Shown: positions 15,642-24,898 of the stretch, in pieces
Position numbering within the stretch: the stretch's first letter is position 1
How the letters are laid out: each line of letters starts with the position of its first letter
Source of the DNA: Faunimonas pinastri
GTDB taxonomy: Bacteria; Pseudomonadota; Alphaproteobacteria; Rhizobiales; Afifellaceae
Direction: 5' to 3'
NCBI RefSeq assembly: GCF_900110915.1
Contig: NZ_FOFG01000011.1
Span: 1 to 64,000 of the forward strand
DNA: 64,000 nt
Program-made: the position numbers and the translations under genes
The notes under the pieces: model-generated
What the model was told of the DNA's origin: nothing
Databases searched by the model: none
Seen by the model: only the letters and a program-made list of their open reading frames with translations

Positions 15642-16043
15642 ATGCCAGGAATGCCGAACAAACTTCGCGAAGCGCGGGACCGAAGCGAGGTCAGGGGCGA
15701 GGCCATCGGAGCGGTGACGCCCGCGGGTAACGCGACGTCGCGGACGAGGCGGCTCGCGATCATCGGCGCGGGGCTTTTCTGCATCGTCGCGGGAATCGCG
15801 ACCGCCGCCGCGCAAACGACCGTACCGACGCCGACCCCCGGCGCTCCCGGCGACAATAACGCGGCATCGCCGGTTCCGCCCGCCGCGCCCGGGACGCTCA
15901 CGCACCAGCTCAGCCAGAGCAACGGCGTCATCGCGCCGCCCGCGACGAGCGATTCAGGGATCAACAAGCCCGCGCCGCAGACCGGCACGACGCCGGTCAT
16001 TCCGGCACCCGGCGCCGGCTCCAATGGAGCCCAGCCCAAGTAA
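15642..16043 (+). CDS. Pro/Thr-rich exported or anchored protein, unknown
   Basis: A 133-residue protein. ATG 15642 follows GGGAGG with good spacing; the longer frame from 15504 has no ribosome binding site. A basic N-terminus leads into one hydrophobic segment (RLAIIGAGLFCIVAGIATAAAAQ, about residues 42-64), which could be a late signal peptide or a membrane anchor. The rest is low-complexity Pro/Thr/Ala (TPTPGAPG, PVPPAAPG, APATSDSG, PQTGTTPVIPAPGAGS). No family recognised. Divergent from the monooxygenase gene. Confidence 0.55.
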   Translation: MPGMPNKLREARDRSEVRGEAIGAVTPAGNATSRTRRLAIIGAGLFCIVAGIATAAAQTTVPTPTPGAPGDNNAASPVPPAAPGTLTHQLSQSNGVIAPPATSDSGINKPAPQTGTTPVIPAPGAGSNGAQPK

Positions 16044-16073
16044 GCTGGCGCGACATGCATGTTCCGCTCTGCG

Positions 16074-16102
16074 GCAACGGCCTCCTTCCCGGTGGCCGTT
16101 GC
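16074..16102 (+). terminator. hairpin after the Pro/Thr-rich gene
   Basis: Perfect 9-bp stem GCAACGGCC / GGCCGTTGC with an 11-nt loop, 30 bp after the stop codon. A T5 run comes 12 nt further on, so termination is plausible but not textbook. Confidence 0.45.
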
Positions 16103-16131
16103 TGTCGCATGACGTTTTTAGGGCTGTTCAG

Positions 16132-16162
16132 TCACGAACTCTCGACTATGAGATAGTCGTGA
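16132..16162. promoter_or_regulatory. nested inverted repeats before pcsA
   Basis: CGACTAT (16143-16149), a 3-nt spacer, and ATAGTCG (16153-16159) form a perfect dyad. An outer pair TCACGA (16132-16137) and TCGTGA (16157-16162) partly overlaps it. It lies about 50 bp upstream of the pcsA start and is a candidate operator. Confidence 0.4.
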
Positions 16163-16212
16163 AAGCTGGCCAGGATCCGCTGGGGCGGCTTCGCAGGACG
16201 GGACGAGGGGGC

Positions 16213-17016
16213 ATGCCGTTTCATGGTGAGTTCAGCAGGAGCCGGTTCCGGCGGATCGCTCGTCTGGAGGAGCCGCTCAGGCGGTTGCGGCCGGCCGTTC
16301 TGGTGCGGCAACGGCAACTGGAGCTGAGCGTGCGGCAGGGACCTCTCTTCGCCATCCACCTGTTCACCGCGGTAGGCGCGGCGCTCGCGCTGTTCTCCAT
16401 GGTGGCGGCGCTGCACCATGACTGGAACGCGACCTTCGCCTGGCTGGGTATCGGGCTGATCGTCGACGGCATCGACGGGCCGCTCGCCCGCAAGGCGCGA
16501 CTGCGTGAGCGTCTGCCGAAATGGGACGGCGCGGCGCTCGATTTCGTCATCGACTACACGACCTATGTGTTCATTCCCGCCGTGATCGTAGCCGAGGCCC
16601 TTGGGCTTCCCGGCCTCGTCGGCGCCGGCATGGGTGCGCTGATCACGGTCACCGGCGCGCTTTATTTCGCCGACACCCGCATGAAACAGCCGGATAATTC
16701 CTTTCGCGGCTTTCCCGCCGTGTGGAACATGCTGGTCATCGTTCTCTACGCCCTGATGCCGCCTCCTGCGGTCACCATCGCGGCCGTGATCCTGTTCGCC
16801 GTGATGACTTTCGTGCCCGTCAGCTTCGTGCATCCGGTGCGGGTCGTGCGCTGGCGGCCGCTGACGCTTCTCGTCATGGCGGTGTGGTTCGTGGCTGCCG
16901 CCTGGCTGATCGTGACCGATTTTCAGTCGTCACATACCTTGCGACTCCTCCTCATCGTCACCAGTCTTTATCTCGCGGGCGTCGCTGCCGCGCAGCAGGT
17001 GTTGCGTTCGAGATAG
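16213..17016 (+). CDS. pcsA: phosphatidylcholine synthase (CDP-diacylglycerol:choline)
   Basis: A 267-residue membrane enzyme that makes phosphatidylcholine directly from CDP-diacylglycerol and choline, a pathway characteristic of Rhizobiales and some other host-associated bacteria. The CDP-alcohol phosphotransferase motif is visible: IVDGIDGPLAR, then after 12 residues GAALDFVID (about residues 83-115), giving D-G-x2-A-R and G-x3-D-x3-D. Seven to eight hydrophobic helices follow. The open frame starts at 16024, overlapping the previous gene, but ATG 16213 follows GGACGAGGGGGC and gives the usual family length. TerC begins 8 nt after the stop. Confidence 0.88.
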   Translation: MPFHGEFSRSRFRRIARLEEPLRRLRPAVLVRQRQLELSVRQGPLFAIHLFTAVGAALALFSMVAALHHDWNATFAWLGIGLIVDGIDGPLARKARLRERLPKWDGAALDFVIDYTTYVFIPAVIVAEALGLPGLVGAGMGALITVTGALYFADTRMKQPDNSFRGFPAVWNMLVIVLYALMPPPAVTIAAVILFAVMTFVPVSFVHPVRVVRWRPLTLLVMAVWFVAAAWLIVTDFQSSHTLRLLLIVTSLYLAGVAAAQQVLRSR

Positions 17017-17024
17017 GGGAAAAG

Positions 17025-17747
17025 ATGATCGACCTTCTGGCGAATCCAGAAGCCTGGGCCGCGTTTCTGACCCTGACAGTCATGGAGATCGTCCTCGGCA
17101 TCGACAACGTCGTGTTCCTGTCGCTGCTCGTTGCAAGAGTTCCCGAACCCCAGGCCCAGCGTGCGCGACAGATCGGCCTGGCGCTGGCTTTCGTCTTTCG
17201 CGTGATCCTGTTGCTTGGCCTGAGCTGGCTTATCGGCCTCACCCAGCCGGTCGTGACGGTTTTCGGCCAGGGCTTCTCCTGGCGCGATATCATCCTGATC
17301 GCGGGCGGCCTTTTCCTGCTCTACAAGGCGACCACCGAGATCCATGGGGACATCGAGGGGCAGCATGGGGATAGTGCGGTCGGCTCCGTCGCCCGATCCT
17401 TCGCGCTCATCATCGCCCAGATCGTCGTGGTCGATCTGGTCTTCTCCATCGACTCCATTCTCACGGCGATCGGCATGGCCGATCACGTGGAAATCATGAT
17501 CGCTGCCGTTCTTGTCGCCATTGTCCTGATGTACGTCGCGTCAGGCCCGATCGCCGGCTTCGTTCACCGCAACCCCACCACCAAGATGTTGGCGCTGGGT
17601 TTCCTGCTACTGATCGGCATGGCGCTGATCGCGGATGGCCTGAATTTCCATATTCCGCGCGCCTACATCTATTTCGCGATGGGCTTCGCAGTGGTGGTCG
17701 AGGTGTTCAACCTCCTTGCCAAGCGCAGGCGTGTCGCCGGCGGGTAA
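17025..17747 (+). CDS. TerC family integral membrane protein
   Basis: A 240-residue membrane protein with about seven helices. The TerC signature is complete: LTLTVMEIVLGIDNVVFLSLL near the N-terminus and VVVDLVFSIDSILTAIGMADH in the second half, the paired EI/V-LxIDN motifs with acidic residues within the membrane. The family takes part in tellurite resistance and in exporting manganese or other metals during protein metallation. ATG 17025 follows GGGGAAAAG, and the gene starts 8 nt after pcsA, so the two are probably co-transcribed. I see no yybP-ykoY manganese riboswitch. Confidence 0.9.
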   Translation: MIDLLANPEAWAAFLTLTVMEIVLGIDNVVFLSLLVARVPEPQAQRARQIGLALAFVFRVILLLGLSWLIGLTQPVVTVFGQGFSWRDIILIAGGLFLLYKATTEIHGDIEGQHGDSAVGSVARSFALIIAQIVVVDLVFSIDSILTAIGMADHVEIMIAAVLVAIVLMYVASGPIAGFVHRNPTTKMLALGFLLLIGMALIADGLNFHIPRAYIYFAMGFAVVVEVFNLLAKRRRVAGG

Positions 17748-17837
17748 CGCTTGGTGAATTCCTTCGAAAGCCTCTAATTTAAGCTGGCGCGGAAGCGGGC
17801 ACTTGCCTAACGTCCAGCCTGAATTGAGGGACTTAGA

Positions 17838-19433
17838 ATGCAGGACCTTGCAGCGGCTGCCGCAGATCATGGCGTCCAGCCCTTGCTGCGGGCCGACGGC
17901 CTGACCAAGCGGTTCGGCGCGCTCACCGCTTGCGATCACATCCGCTTCGAGATCCAGCCGGGGGAAGTCCATGCGCTGCTCGGTGAAAACGGGGCCGGCA
18001 AGTCGACCCTGGTCAAGATGCTCTATGGCGCGCTGGAACCGGACGAGGGGCAGATCGTCTGGAACGGCCAGCCGGTGCGGATCGGCTCGCCCGCCGAAGC
18101 GCGACGTCTCGGCATCGGCATGGTCTTCCAGCACTTCTCGCTTTTCGAGGCGCTGAGCGTCGCGGAAAACATCGCGCTGGCGCTGCCGCATCTTCCACGC
18201 CGGACGCTCGCTGACACTATTTCCCGCGTCTCCAAGTCCTACGGTCTGCCGCTCGATCCCCGCAGCACCGTTGCCGATCTGTCCGTCGGCGAACGGCAGC
18301 GGGTGGAGATCGTCCGCTGCCTTTTGCAGGAACCGCGCCTCATCATCATGGACGAGCCGACCTCGGTCCTGACGCCGCAGGAAGTGGACCTGCTTTTCGT
18401 GACGCTCCGCCGCCTTTCCAGCGAAGGCGTGGCGATCCTCTACATCACGCATCGCCTCTCGGAGGTGCTGGCGCTCGCCAATCACGCGACGATCCTGCGC
18501 CGCGGCAAGGTGGTGGAGACCGCCGATCCCGCGCAGGAAACCGCCGGCAGCCTGGCGCGCATGATGGTGGGCTCCGAGGTTCTCGGTATCGAGCGTCCGC
18601 CGGCCGTGACCGGAACGCGCAAGCCGCGCCTCGTGCTGAGCAATCTTTCGCTGTCGGCGGAAGGCCAGTTCGGCACGCCGCTTTCCGGCATAGACCTGAC
18701 CGTTAACGCCGGCGAGGTCGTCGGCATCGCGGGTGTGGCCGGCAACGGGCAGCAGGAATTCTTCGATGCCGTGTCTGGCGAGCGTACCGCCGCGACGGAC
18801 CAGGCCATCCTGATCGACGGCGTCCAGGTCGGCCGGCGCGGTGTCAACGCGCGGCGCAAGCTGGGCGCGGCCTTTGTGCCGGAAGAGCGAATGGGGCATG
18901 GCGCCGTGTCCAATTTCCGGCTTTCCGAGAACGTGATCCTGACGCGCCACGCGACCGACAATGAAGTCGCGCGCGGCGGCTTCCTGCATCGCCGTATCGC
19001 GCGCGACGTCGAGGAGCGGGTCGGCGAGCGCTACGACGTGCGCCGGTCCACCGCCGATCCCAAGGCGGGCTCGCTGTCCGGTGGCAACCTGCAGAAATTC
19101 GTGGTGGGCCGCGAGATCGACCGTTCGCCCGGCGTGCTGGTCGTCAGCCAGCCGACCTGGGGCGTGGACGCGGGCGCGGCGCGGACGATCCGCTCGGCGC
19201 TCGTGGATCTCGCCCGCGGCGGTGCGGCGGTGCTGGTGATCAGCCAGGATCTCGACGAGATCTTCGAGATCGCCGACCGCATCGCGGTGCTCTCGGAAGG
19301 CAGGCTTTCGACGCTCTATCCGGCGGAAAGCTTGACGATGGAGCGGATCGGCCTGCTGATGGGCGGTATCCATGGTGAGCAGGCCGGTGAGGATGCGCCG
19401 GCTGCGTTGAAAGACAGTTCGCATGCGTCTTGA
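17838..19433 (+). CDS. sugar/nucleoside-type ABC transporter, double ATPase
   Basis: A 531-residue ATPase with two fused nucleotide-binding domains, as in BMP-family nucleoside importers (NupA/YufO type) and ribose systems. Domain 1 has Walker A GENGAGKST near residue 48, signature LSVGERQRVEI, and Walker B LIIMDEPTS. Domain 2 has a degenerate Walker A (GVAGNGQQEF) and Walker B (VLVVSQPTWG) but keeps the signature LSGGNLQKFVVG, the usual asymmetry of this family. It overlaps the permease gene by 11 nt. The upstream 90 bp contain TTGGTG and TAATTT 18 nt apart as a possible promoter and GAGGGACTTAG as ribosome binding site. Confidence 0.92.
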   Translation: MQDLAAAAADHGVQPLLRADGLTKRFGALTACDHIRFEIQPGEVHALLGENGAGKSTLVKMLYGALEPDEGQIVWNGQPVRIGSPAEARRLGIGMVFQHFSLFEALSVAENIALALPHLPRRTLADTISRVSKSYGLPLDPRSTVADLSVGERQRVEIVRCLLQEPRLIIMDEPTSVLTPQEVDLLFVTLRRLSSEGVAILYITHRLSEVLALANHATILRRGKVVETADPAQETAGSLARMMVGSEVLGIERPPAVTGTRKPRLVLSNLSLSAEGQFGTPLSGIDLTVNAGEVVGIAGVAGNGQQEFFDAVSGERTAATDQAILIDGVQVGRRGVNARRKLGAAFVPEERMGHGAVSNFRLSENVILTRHATDNEVARGGFLHRRIARDVEERVGERYDVRRSTADPKAGSLSGGNLQKFVVGREIDRSPGVLVVSQPTWGVDAGAARTIRSALVDLARGGAAVLVISQDLDEIFEIADRIAVLSEGRLSTLYPAESLTMERIGLLMGGIHGEQAGEDAPAALKDSSHAS

Positions 19434-20517
19434 GCTTGTTCGCCGGCCGGAGCCGTCCCGGCTGATGTCCGTGCTGTCGCCGGTGATCGCCATCGTCATG
19501 ACACTGATCCTGGGCGCGGTGCTCTTCACGGCGCTGGGCGTCAATCCGGCGCAGGCGCTGTACGTCTATTTCGTCGAGCCCGTCACGCAGCTCTGGTCGC
19601 TTGAGGAACTCGTGGTGAAGGCGGCGCCGCTGGCGCTGATCGCGATCGGCCTTGCGCTGTGTTACCGCGCCAATGTCTGGAATATCGGCGCGGAAGGTCA
19701 ATTCACGGCCGGCGCGATCTTCGGCTCGGCGATCCCGATCCTGCTTCCCGACTGGGATTCGTGGATGGTTCTGCCGCTGATGCTCATCCTCGGCGTGATC
19801 GGCGGCATGCTCTACGCCGCGATCCCTGCCATCCTGAAGAACCGGTTCGGGGCCAACGAGATCCTGACCAGCCTCATGCTGAGCTATATCGCGCTCCTTG
19901 TGCTGGACTGGCTCGTTCGCGGGCCGTGGCGCGATCCCGGCAGCTTCAACTTCCCGCAATCCGTGACCTTCAGCGATGCCGCGACCCTGCCGTTGCTCGT
20001 CTCGGACGGCCGGCTCCATGTGGGCGTCCTCTTCGCCGTGCTTGCCGCGCTGATCGCCGCGATCCGGCTGTCCTTCTCCGTGCAGGGCTTTGCCATCGAA
20101 GTGGCCGGCAACGCGCCGCGCGCCGCGCGCTTCTCCGGTTTCAGCCAGAAGCGGATCACGCTTTCGGTGTTCCTGATCTCCGGCGGTCTCGCGGGTCTTG
20201 CCGGCATCTGCGAGGTCTCGGGCGTGCTGAACCAGCTCCGCCCGGAAATCTCCCCGGGCTATGGCTTCGCCGCGATCATCGTGGCCTTCCTCGGCCGGCT
20301 CAATCCGCTGGCGATCCTGCTGGCGGCGCTGTTGCTGGCGCTGAGTTACATCGGCGGGGAGGGCGCGCAGGCGGAGCTTGCCGTATCCTCCACCGTGACC
20401 CGGCTGTTCCAGGGATTCCTGCTTCTGATGATCCTCGGCTGCGACACTCTGATCGCCTACAAGATCCGCCTCGTGACGAGCCGGAGCCATGCGAGCGGGG
20501 AGGCTGCCCGTGGTTGA
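19423..20517 (+). CDS. BMP-type ABC transporter permease 1
   Basis: A 364-residue permease of the BPD_transp_2 family, with 8-9 hydrophobic segments. Typical parts are NPAQALYVYFVEPV, LCYRANVWNIGAEGQFTAGAIFGSA, ANEILTSLMLSYIALLVLDWLVRGPWRDPGSFNFPQS, and VAGNAPRAARFSGF as the ATPase-contact loop. These are the features of the larger permease in nucleoside importers of the BmpA class. It overlaps the ATPase stop and the next permease start, so it is translationally coupled within the operon. Confidence 0.92.
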   Translation: MRLELVRRPEPSRLMSVLSPVIAIVMTLILGAVLFTALGVNPAQALYVYFVEPVTQLWSLEELVVKAAPLALIAIGLALCYRANVWNIGAEGQFTAGAIFGSAIPILLPDWDSWMVLPLMLILGVIGGMLYAAIPAILKNRFGANEILTSLMLSYIALLVLDWLVRGPWRDPGSFNFPQSVTFSDAATLPLLVSDGRLHVGVLFAVLAALIAAIRLSFSVQGFAIEVAGNAPRAARFSGFSQKRITLSVFLISGGLAGLAGICEVSGVLNQLRPEISPGYGFAAIIVAFLGRLNPLAILLAALLLALSYIGGEGAQAELAVSSTVTRLFQGFLLLMILGCDTLIAYKIRLVTSRSHASGEAARG

Positions 20518-21439
20518 TTGGCCCGTCGTCGCCGCCATCGTCCTGACGATTGTCACCGCCTCCACGCCGCTGCTGCTGGCGGCCCTGGGCGAAGTCGTGG
20601 CCGAGCGATCCGGCGTCCTGAACCTCGGCGTGGAAGGAATGATGGCGATCGGCGCCGTCAGCGGCTTTGCCGCGACCCATGCGACCGGCTCGACCTTCGC
20701 CGGCGTGATCGCCTCGGCCATCGGCGGCATGATCCTTGCTGTTCCCTTTGCCGTGCTGGTGATCAATCTCTCGGTGAATCAGGTGGCGACGGGACTTTCG
20801 CTGACGCTTTTCGGCCTCGGCGCCTCCGCGATGATCGGCGACAAATATGTCGGCGTACCCGGCATCAAGCTGCCGCAGCTCCATATTCCCGGCCTTTCCG
20901 ACATCCCGTTCATCGGACCGGTGCTCTTCGGGCAGGACGGGCTGGTCTATTTCTCCGTCGTGCTGACGATCGCAATCGGCTGGTTCCTGACCCGGTCCCG
21001 CGGCGGGCTCGTGCTGCGCGCCGTCGGCGACAACCACGATTCCGCGCACAATCTCGGCCTCTCCGTCCTAGGCGTCCGCTGGGCGGCGGTGCTCTTCGGC
21101 GGCGCCTGTGCCGGCCTGGGCGGTGGCTATCTGTCGCTCGGCTACACGCCGCTCTGGACGGAGAACATGACGGCGGGGCGCGGCTGGATCGCGGTGGCGC
21201 TGGTCGTCTTCGCCAGCTGGCGGCCGGCGCGCGTGCTGGTCGGCGCTTACCTCTTCGGCGCGGTGACGATCCTCGGCTTCCATGCGCAAGGGATGGGCCT
21301 GGCAATCCCGTCGCAGTTCATCTCCGCTTTGCCATATCTCGCGACCGTCGTGGTCCTCGTGATCATCTCGGGCAACAAGGCGATGCTCAGGGCAAACACG
21401 CCCGCCTGCCTCGGCAAGCCGTTCGTGCCGACGCGATAA
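20510..21439 (+). CDS. BMP-type ABC transporter permease 2
   Basis: A 309-residue partner permease with LGEVVAERSGVLNLGVEGMMAIGA near the N-terminus and the loop AVGDNHDSAHNLGLSVLGVRW, matching the second permease of nucleoside-type importers. A frame start exists at ATG 20489, but GTG 20510 follows GGGGAGG with 5-nt spacing and gives VVDWPVVAAIVLTIV as the first helix, so I prefer it. It overlaps the preceding stop by 8 nt. A hairpin follows before the binding-protein gene. Confidence 0.9.
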   Translation: MVDWPVVAAIVLTIVTASTPLLLAALGEVVAERSGVLNLGVEGMMAIGAVSGFAATHATGSTFAGVIASAIGGMILAVPFAVLVINLSVNQVATGLSLTLFGLGASAMIGDKYVGVPGIKLPQLHIPGLSDIPFIGPVLFGQDGLVYFSVVLTIAIGWFLTRSRGGLVLRAVGDNHDSAHNLGLSVLGVRWAAVLFGGACAGLGGGYLSLGYTPLWTENMTAGRGWIAVALVVFASWRPARVLVGAYLFGAVTILGFHAQGMGLAIPSQFISALPYLATVVVLVIISGNKAMLRANTPACLGKPFVPTR

Positions 21440-21446
21440 AGCTTCT

Positions 21447-21474
21447 CTGCGGCGACGGGCGGCGGTCGCGGCAG
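21447..21474 (+). terminator. hairpin between permease and binding-protein genes
   Basis: CTGCGGCGAC / GTCGCGGCAG with one mismatch and an 8-nt loop in the 67-nt gap of the importer operon. Without a T-run it may be an mRNA-stabilising or attenuating structure rather than a terminator. Confidence 0.4.
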
Positions 21475-21506
21475 ACGATTACGAGCCGTAGGAGTGAGGA
21501 TAGGTC

Positions 21507-22577
21507 ATGCGTTCAATTCTGATGGTGACGGTTGCCGCCGCCGCGCTCGCGATGGGAGCGACGGGGTCGTTCGCGGCCGACAAGCTGAAGGTCGGCTTCG
21601 TCTATGTCGGCCCCCACAATGACGGCGGCTTCTCGGAGCGCCACGATATCGGGCGGCAGGACGTGGAAAAGGCGTTCGGCGACAAGGTCGAGACGAATTA
21701 CGTGGAAAGCGTCGCCGAGGGCCCGGACGCCGAGCGCGTCATCGAGCGCCTGGCGCGCCAGGGCGACAAGCTGATCTTCACGACGTCCTTCGGCTTCATG
21801 GACGCCACGCTGAACACGGCCAAGCGCTTTCCGAACGTGAAGTTCGAGCATGCGACCGGCTTCAAGACGGCCAAGAACATGGGCGTCTACAATGCGCGCT
21901 TCTATGAAGGTCGCTACGTCGCCGGCGTGATCGCGGGCAAGATGACGAAGACCAACGTCATCGGCTATCTCGGCTCGTTCCCGATCCCGGAAGTCGTGCA
22001 GGGCATCGACGCCTTCACCATGGGCGCGCGCTCGGTCAACCCGAACGTCAAGACCAAGGTCGTCTGGGTCAACACCTGGTTCGATCCCGGCAAGGAAGCC
22101 GACGGCGCGAAGGCGCTCTTCGACCAGGGCATCGACGTGCTGATGCAGCATACCGATTCCCCGGCACCGCTGCAGGTTGCGGCCCAGCGCGGCGGCTTCG
22201 GCTTCGGTGAAGCCAACGACATGATCAAGTTCGCGCCGAAGAACCAGCTGAGCGCCGTGATCGACAACTGGGGTCCTTATTACGTGAAGGCCACGCAGTC
22301 CGTGCTGGACGGCACCTGGAAGTCTGAAGCGGTCTGGGGCGGCTTCGACAGCGGCATGGTGCAGATGGCGCCGTTCACCAACATGCCTGACGATGTCGCC
22401 AAGGTCGCGCAGGAGACGGTCGACAAGATCAAGAGCCACCAGCTCAACCCGTTCGCCGGTCCGATCAAGAAGCAGGACGGCAGCGTGGCCGTGGCCGAAG
22501 GTCAGACCTTGAGCGACAAGGACCTGACCGGCCTGAACTGGTACGTCGAAGGCGTCGAGGGCGACCTGCCGAAGTAG
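21507..22577 (+). CDS. BMP-family substrate-binding lipoprotein-like protein
   Basis: A 356-residue periplasmic binding protein of the BMP (basic membrane protein/Med) family, which binds nucleosides in studied members. The signal peptide ends at GSFAADK; there is no lipobox Cys, so it is soluble rather than lipidated. Family motifs are KVGFVYVGPHNDGGFSERHDIGRQDVE, FTTSFGFMDATLNTAKRFPNVKFEHATGFKT, and MGVYNARFYEGRYVAGVIAGKMT. It is the last gene of the importer operon, whereas the binding protein often comes first. AGGAGTGAGGATAGGTC precedes ATG 21507, and a strong terminator follows. Confidence 0.93.
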   Translation: MRSILMVTVAAAALAMGATGSFAADKLKVGFVYVGPHNDGGFSERHDIGRQDVEKAFGDKVETNYVESVAEGPDAERVIERLARQGDKLIFTTSFGFMDATLNTAKRFPNVKFEHATGFKTAKNMGVYNARFYEGRYVAGVIAGKMTKTNVIGYLGSFPIPEVVQGIDAFTMGARSVNPNVKTKVVWVNTWFDPGKEADGAKALFDQGIDVLMQHTDSPAPLQVAAQRGGFGFGEANDMIKFAPKNQLSAVIDNWGPYYVKATQSVLDGTWKSEAVWGGFDSGMVQMAPFTNMPDDVAKVAQETVDKIKSHQLNPFAGPIKKQDGSVAVAEGQTLSDKDLTGLNWYVEGVEGDLPK

Positions 22578-22602
22578 GCGGCCGATACGCTGCACGATCA
22601 CG

Positions 22603-22634
22603 AAGCCCGGCCTCGCGCCGGGCTTTTCTTTTTT
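22603..22634 (+). terminator. intrinsic terminator of the BMP importer operon
   Basis: AAGCCCGG / CCGGGCTT stem with a 7-nt loop, followed by TTCTTTTTTT, 25 nt after the stop codon. Confidence 0.88.
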
Positions 22635-22657
22635 TCCCCCGGCACTCAGGCGTTCAC

Positions 22658-24898
22658 TCAGGCGTTTGTCGGTTGGCTCATCGGCGCCAGCGATCGGACC
22701 GGCGAATGGGCAAGACGCTCCGTCGCTGCGTGAAGCAGTTCGATCTGCTGACGGATGCGGCCCTGCTCGTTCTCCAGCACTGAGAAACGGTACTCCTCTG
22801 AAAAGCTCGGCAGCGGTGCGGGACCGAGTGCCTGAGGGGAGGCGCGTGTCTCCACAGACGAGGCCAGGGCGGAGAGGTCAGCCTCGATCCAGGCGGCGAT
22901 ATCTTCCGTTGCCGCCGTGATCTCGCTGTCTTCCATGTTCTCCTTGATCAGGCTGATCGTGGCGGCCAGGCCTGCCAGCCTCCTGAGCGCGGCGAGGATG
23001 GTCATGACGGGCTCGATGATTTCTGCCCGCTTCAGGTGCCGCTCGCTGAGGAGCCGCTGCATCGAGGCTTCGGCATTGTTGCTGGAAAGGCCGGCCTCGC
23101 GGCGAACGCGATCCAGCGCGGCGCTCTTGCCGGGAACGAAGCACAGCGCCGCCTTGAGATAATCGCGGTGGATGCGGATCGCGGTGGCGATCTCCGCGGG
23201 CAGGCGCGGACCCTGCCAGTTCGGCCAGAGCACCAGTCCGGCGAGAAGCCCGAGCACGCCGCCGATCACCGTATCCAGCGCCCGGATGCCGGCGAGGTTC
23301 CCGCCCGTCAGCGTGCCGCCGGTCTGGAACAGTTCGGCGACAAGAATGAATTGCGGCGTCAGGCAAAGGATGAACAAGGCGAAGTTGATCAGCCGAACTG
23401 CCATTGCCGCCACGCATAGAGGAAAGATCAGGGCGGTGAGAAGCAGTGGATCGTGGACGAAGTACAGGATCACCGCCGCGATCAACCCGCCGAGGATGGT
23501 GGCGAAGACACGTTCGAGCGTCCGCCGCCAGGTATCGACCATGTAGGGCTGCAGCACCGCGACCGCCGTGATGCTGATCCAGTAGCCGCGCGGCAGATGG
23601 GCGAAATGCGTGATCAGGACGGCGATCGCGCCGGTCACCGCCACGCGGAGCGCGTGGGAAAAGGCGAGGGACCGAAAACCGAGATTGCCACGAATGCGGG
23701 AGATCGCATCGGCCAGCGTCAGCTTGACCTCCGTGGCGTGGCCTTCGGGGGGCGCGGCCAGCGATCCCTCGTGCGTCGTGCCGGCAAGGCTCAGATAGGC
23801 AGCGTCGATCCACTGGTCGATGCGATCGAGGAGGCTTGCGACCTGAAGGTGAACGGGATTGTCTCCCGCGATCCCGATCCGGCGGCGCAGGACCTCCATC
23901 GCCGTGCCGACGTCGCGAATACCGGTCGGCATCGTGCCGGATACGATCTGCGCGACACCGTCCGCACGGACGGAAAGCCGGCCTAGCACGTGGCGGACCG
24001 CGCGTTCCACCTTCAGCCCGGAGGGCTGCGCGCCGTTGAGTTCCAGAAGCTCGCTGAGCGCGATCAGGGAGACGAAGATCTGGTCGGCCTCGGTCACCAG
24101 CGCCAGCAATTGCAATGCGCGCTCCGAGCGGCCGGCCCGCGAGCGACGGGTCGCTACCAGCACGTCACGAGCCTGGTCGATGGCTTCTCGCGTCGCGCGC
24201 CGGCGCTCCCTGGCGATCTCGCTCCAGCGCTCCGCCGGCACCGATCCCCGGTAGAGGCGACCGATGGCGGCGGCGAAGCCGGCCACCTCCTGCCAGGCTT
24301 GCGAGGTGGCGTGCCGGGCCGGGCCATAGGGATAAAGCCGCCAGATGACGAGGGCGAGGAGCATCGCCCAGATGCCACCGACAAAGGCGGCGATCGCCAG
24401 GGTGACCGCCGCGTCGAGGCCTCCTCCCGGAGTGGCGACGGCGACCAGGATGGCGAGCGTGGAAAGCAGTCCCGACTGGGCGGCGGCGCTGCCGAAGATG
24501 CGCCCCATGTTGACCGCGAATGCCCACAGGAAAACGGCAGTTACGGCCAGCCACCAGACGGGCTCGATCAGCGCACCGAGGAAGGAGGCGAGGGTGGCCA
24601 GCACCGCGAAGCCGCCCATGGCCACCACGCGGTCGCGGCCGTTGCCGCCGGGGTCCACGATGCAGGCCCAGAACCCGATGATGGCCACCCAGTTGAAGCT
24701 TGGGATATGGGTGATCTCGCCGAGGAGCACGGGAAAGGCGCAGGCGCAGGCGGCCCGCATTCCGGCGGCGATGCTGAGCGCACGCATGTTGAGCGGCAGT
24801 GCCCCGGTAATGTGCGGCCGGACGCCCATTGCCCAGGATCGAGTCTTCTGCGGAAGGGTAAAACGCCGCGCTGTCACCGGTTCGTCATTCTCCGTCAA
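22658..24898 (-). CDS. FUSC family membrane protein (aromatic acid exporter-like)
   Basis: A 746-residue protein with two membrane halves and two cytoplasmic regions, the architecture of FUSC/YccC-type proteins such as the AaeB aromatic acid efflux component. Hydrophobic clusters occupy about residues 40-200 (RAACACAFPVLLGEI, NWVAIIGFWACIVDPGGNGRDR) and 430-580 (ALRVAVTGAIAVLITHFAHLPRGYWISITAVAVLQPYMVDTWRRTLERVFATILGG). The second contains the FUSC signature with PYMVDTWRRTLERVxxTxLGG. No aaeA membrane-fusion partner is adjacent. The terminal 150 residues are helical and charged. Substrate unknown. Confidence 0.85.
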   Translation of the reverse strand: MTENDEPVTARRFTLPQKTRSWAMGVRPHITGALPLNMRALSIAAGMRAACACAFPVLLGEITHIPSFNWVAIIGFWACIVDPGGNGRDRVVAMGGFAVLATLASFLGALIEPVWWLAVTAVFLWAFAVNMGRIFGSAAAQSGLLSTLAILVAVATPGGGLDAAVTLAIAAFVGGIWAMLLALVIWRLYPYGPARHATSQAWQEVAGFAAAIGRLYRGSVPAERWSEIARERRRATREAIDQARDVLVATRRSRAGRSERALQLLALVTEADQIFVSLIALSELLELNGAQPSGLKVERAVRHVLGRLSVRADGVAQIVSGTMPTGIRDVGTAMEVLRRRIGIAGDNPVHLQVASLLDRIDQWIDAAYLSLAGTTHEGSLAAPPEGHATEVKLTLADAISRIRGNLGFRSLAFSHALRVAVTGAIAVLITHFAHLPRGYWISITAVAVLQPYMVDTWRRTLERVFATILGGLIAAVILYFVHDPLLLTALIFPLCVAAMAVRLINFALFILCLTPQFILVAELFQTGGTLTGGNLAGIRALDTVIGGVLGLLAGLVLWPNWQGPRLPAEIATAIRIHRDYLKAALCFVPGKSAALDRVRREAGLSSNNAEASMQRLLSERHLKRAEIIEPVMTILAALRRLAGLAATISLIKENMEDSEITAATEDIAAWIEADLSALASSVETRASPQALGPAPLPSFSEEYRFSVLENEQGRIRQQIELLHAATERLAHSPVRSLAPMSQPTNA

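Noticed and set aside
17607-20766. Long minus-strand frames (645 and 508 codons) opposite the BMP importer
   Set aside because: Composition is His/Arg/Asp-rich shadow sequence; the plus strand has intact ATPase and permease genes.
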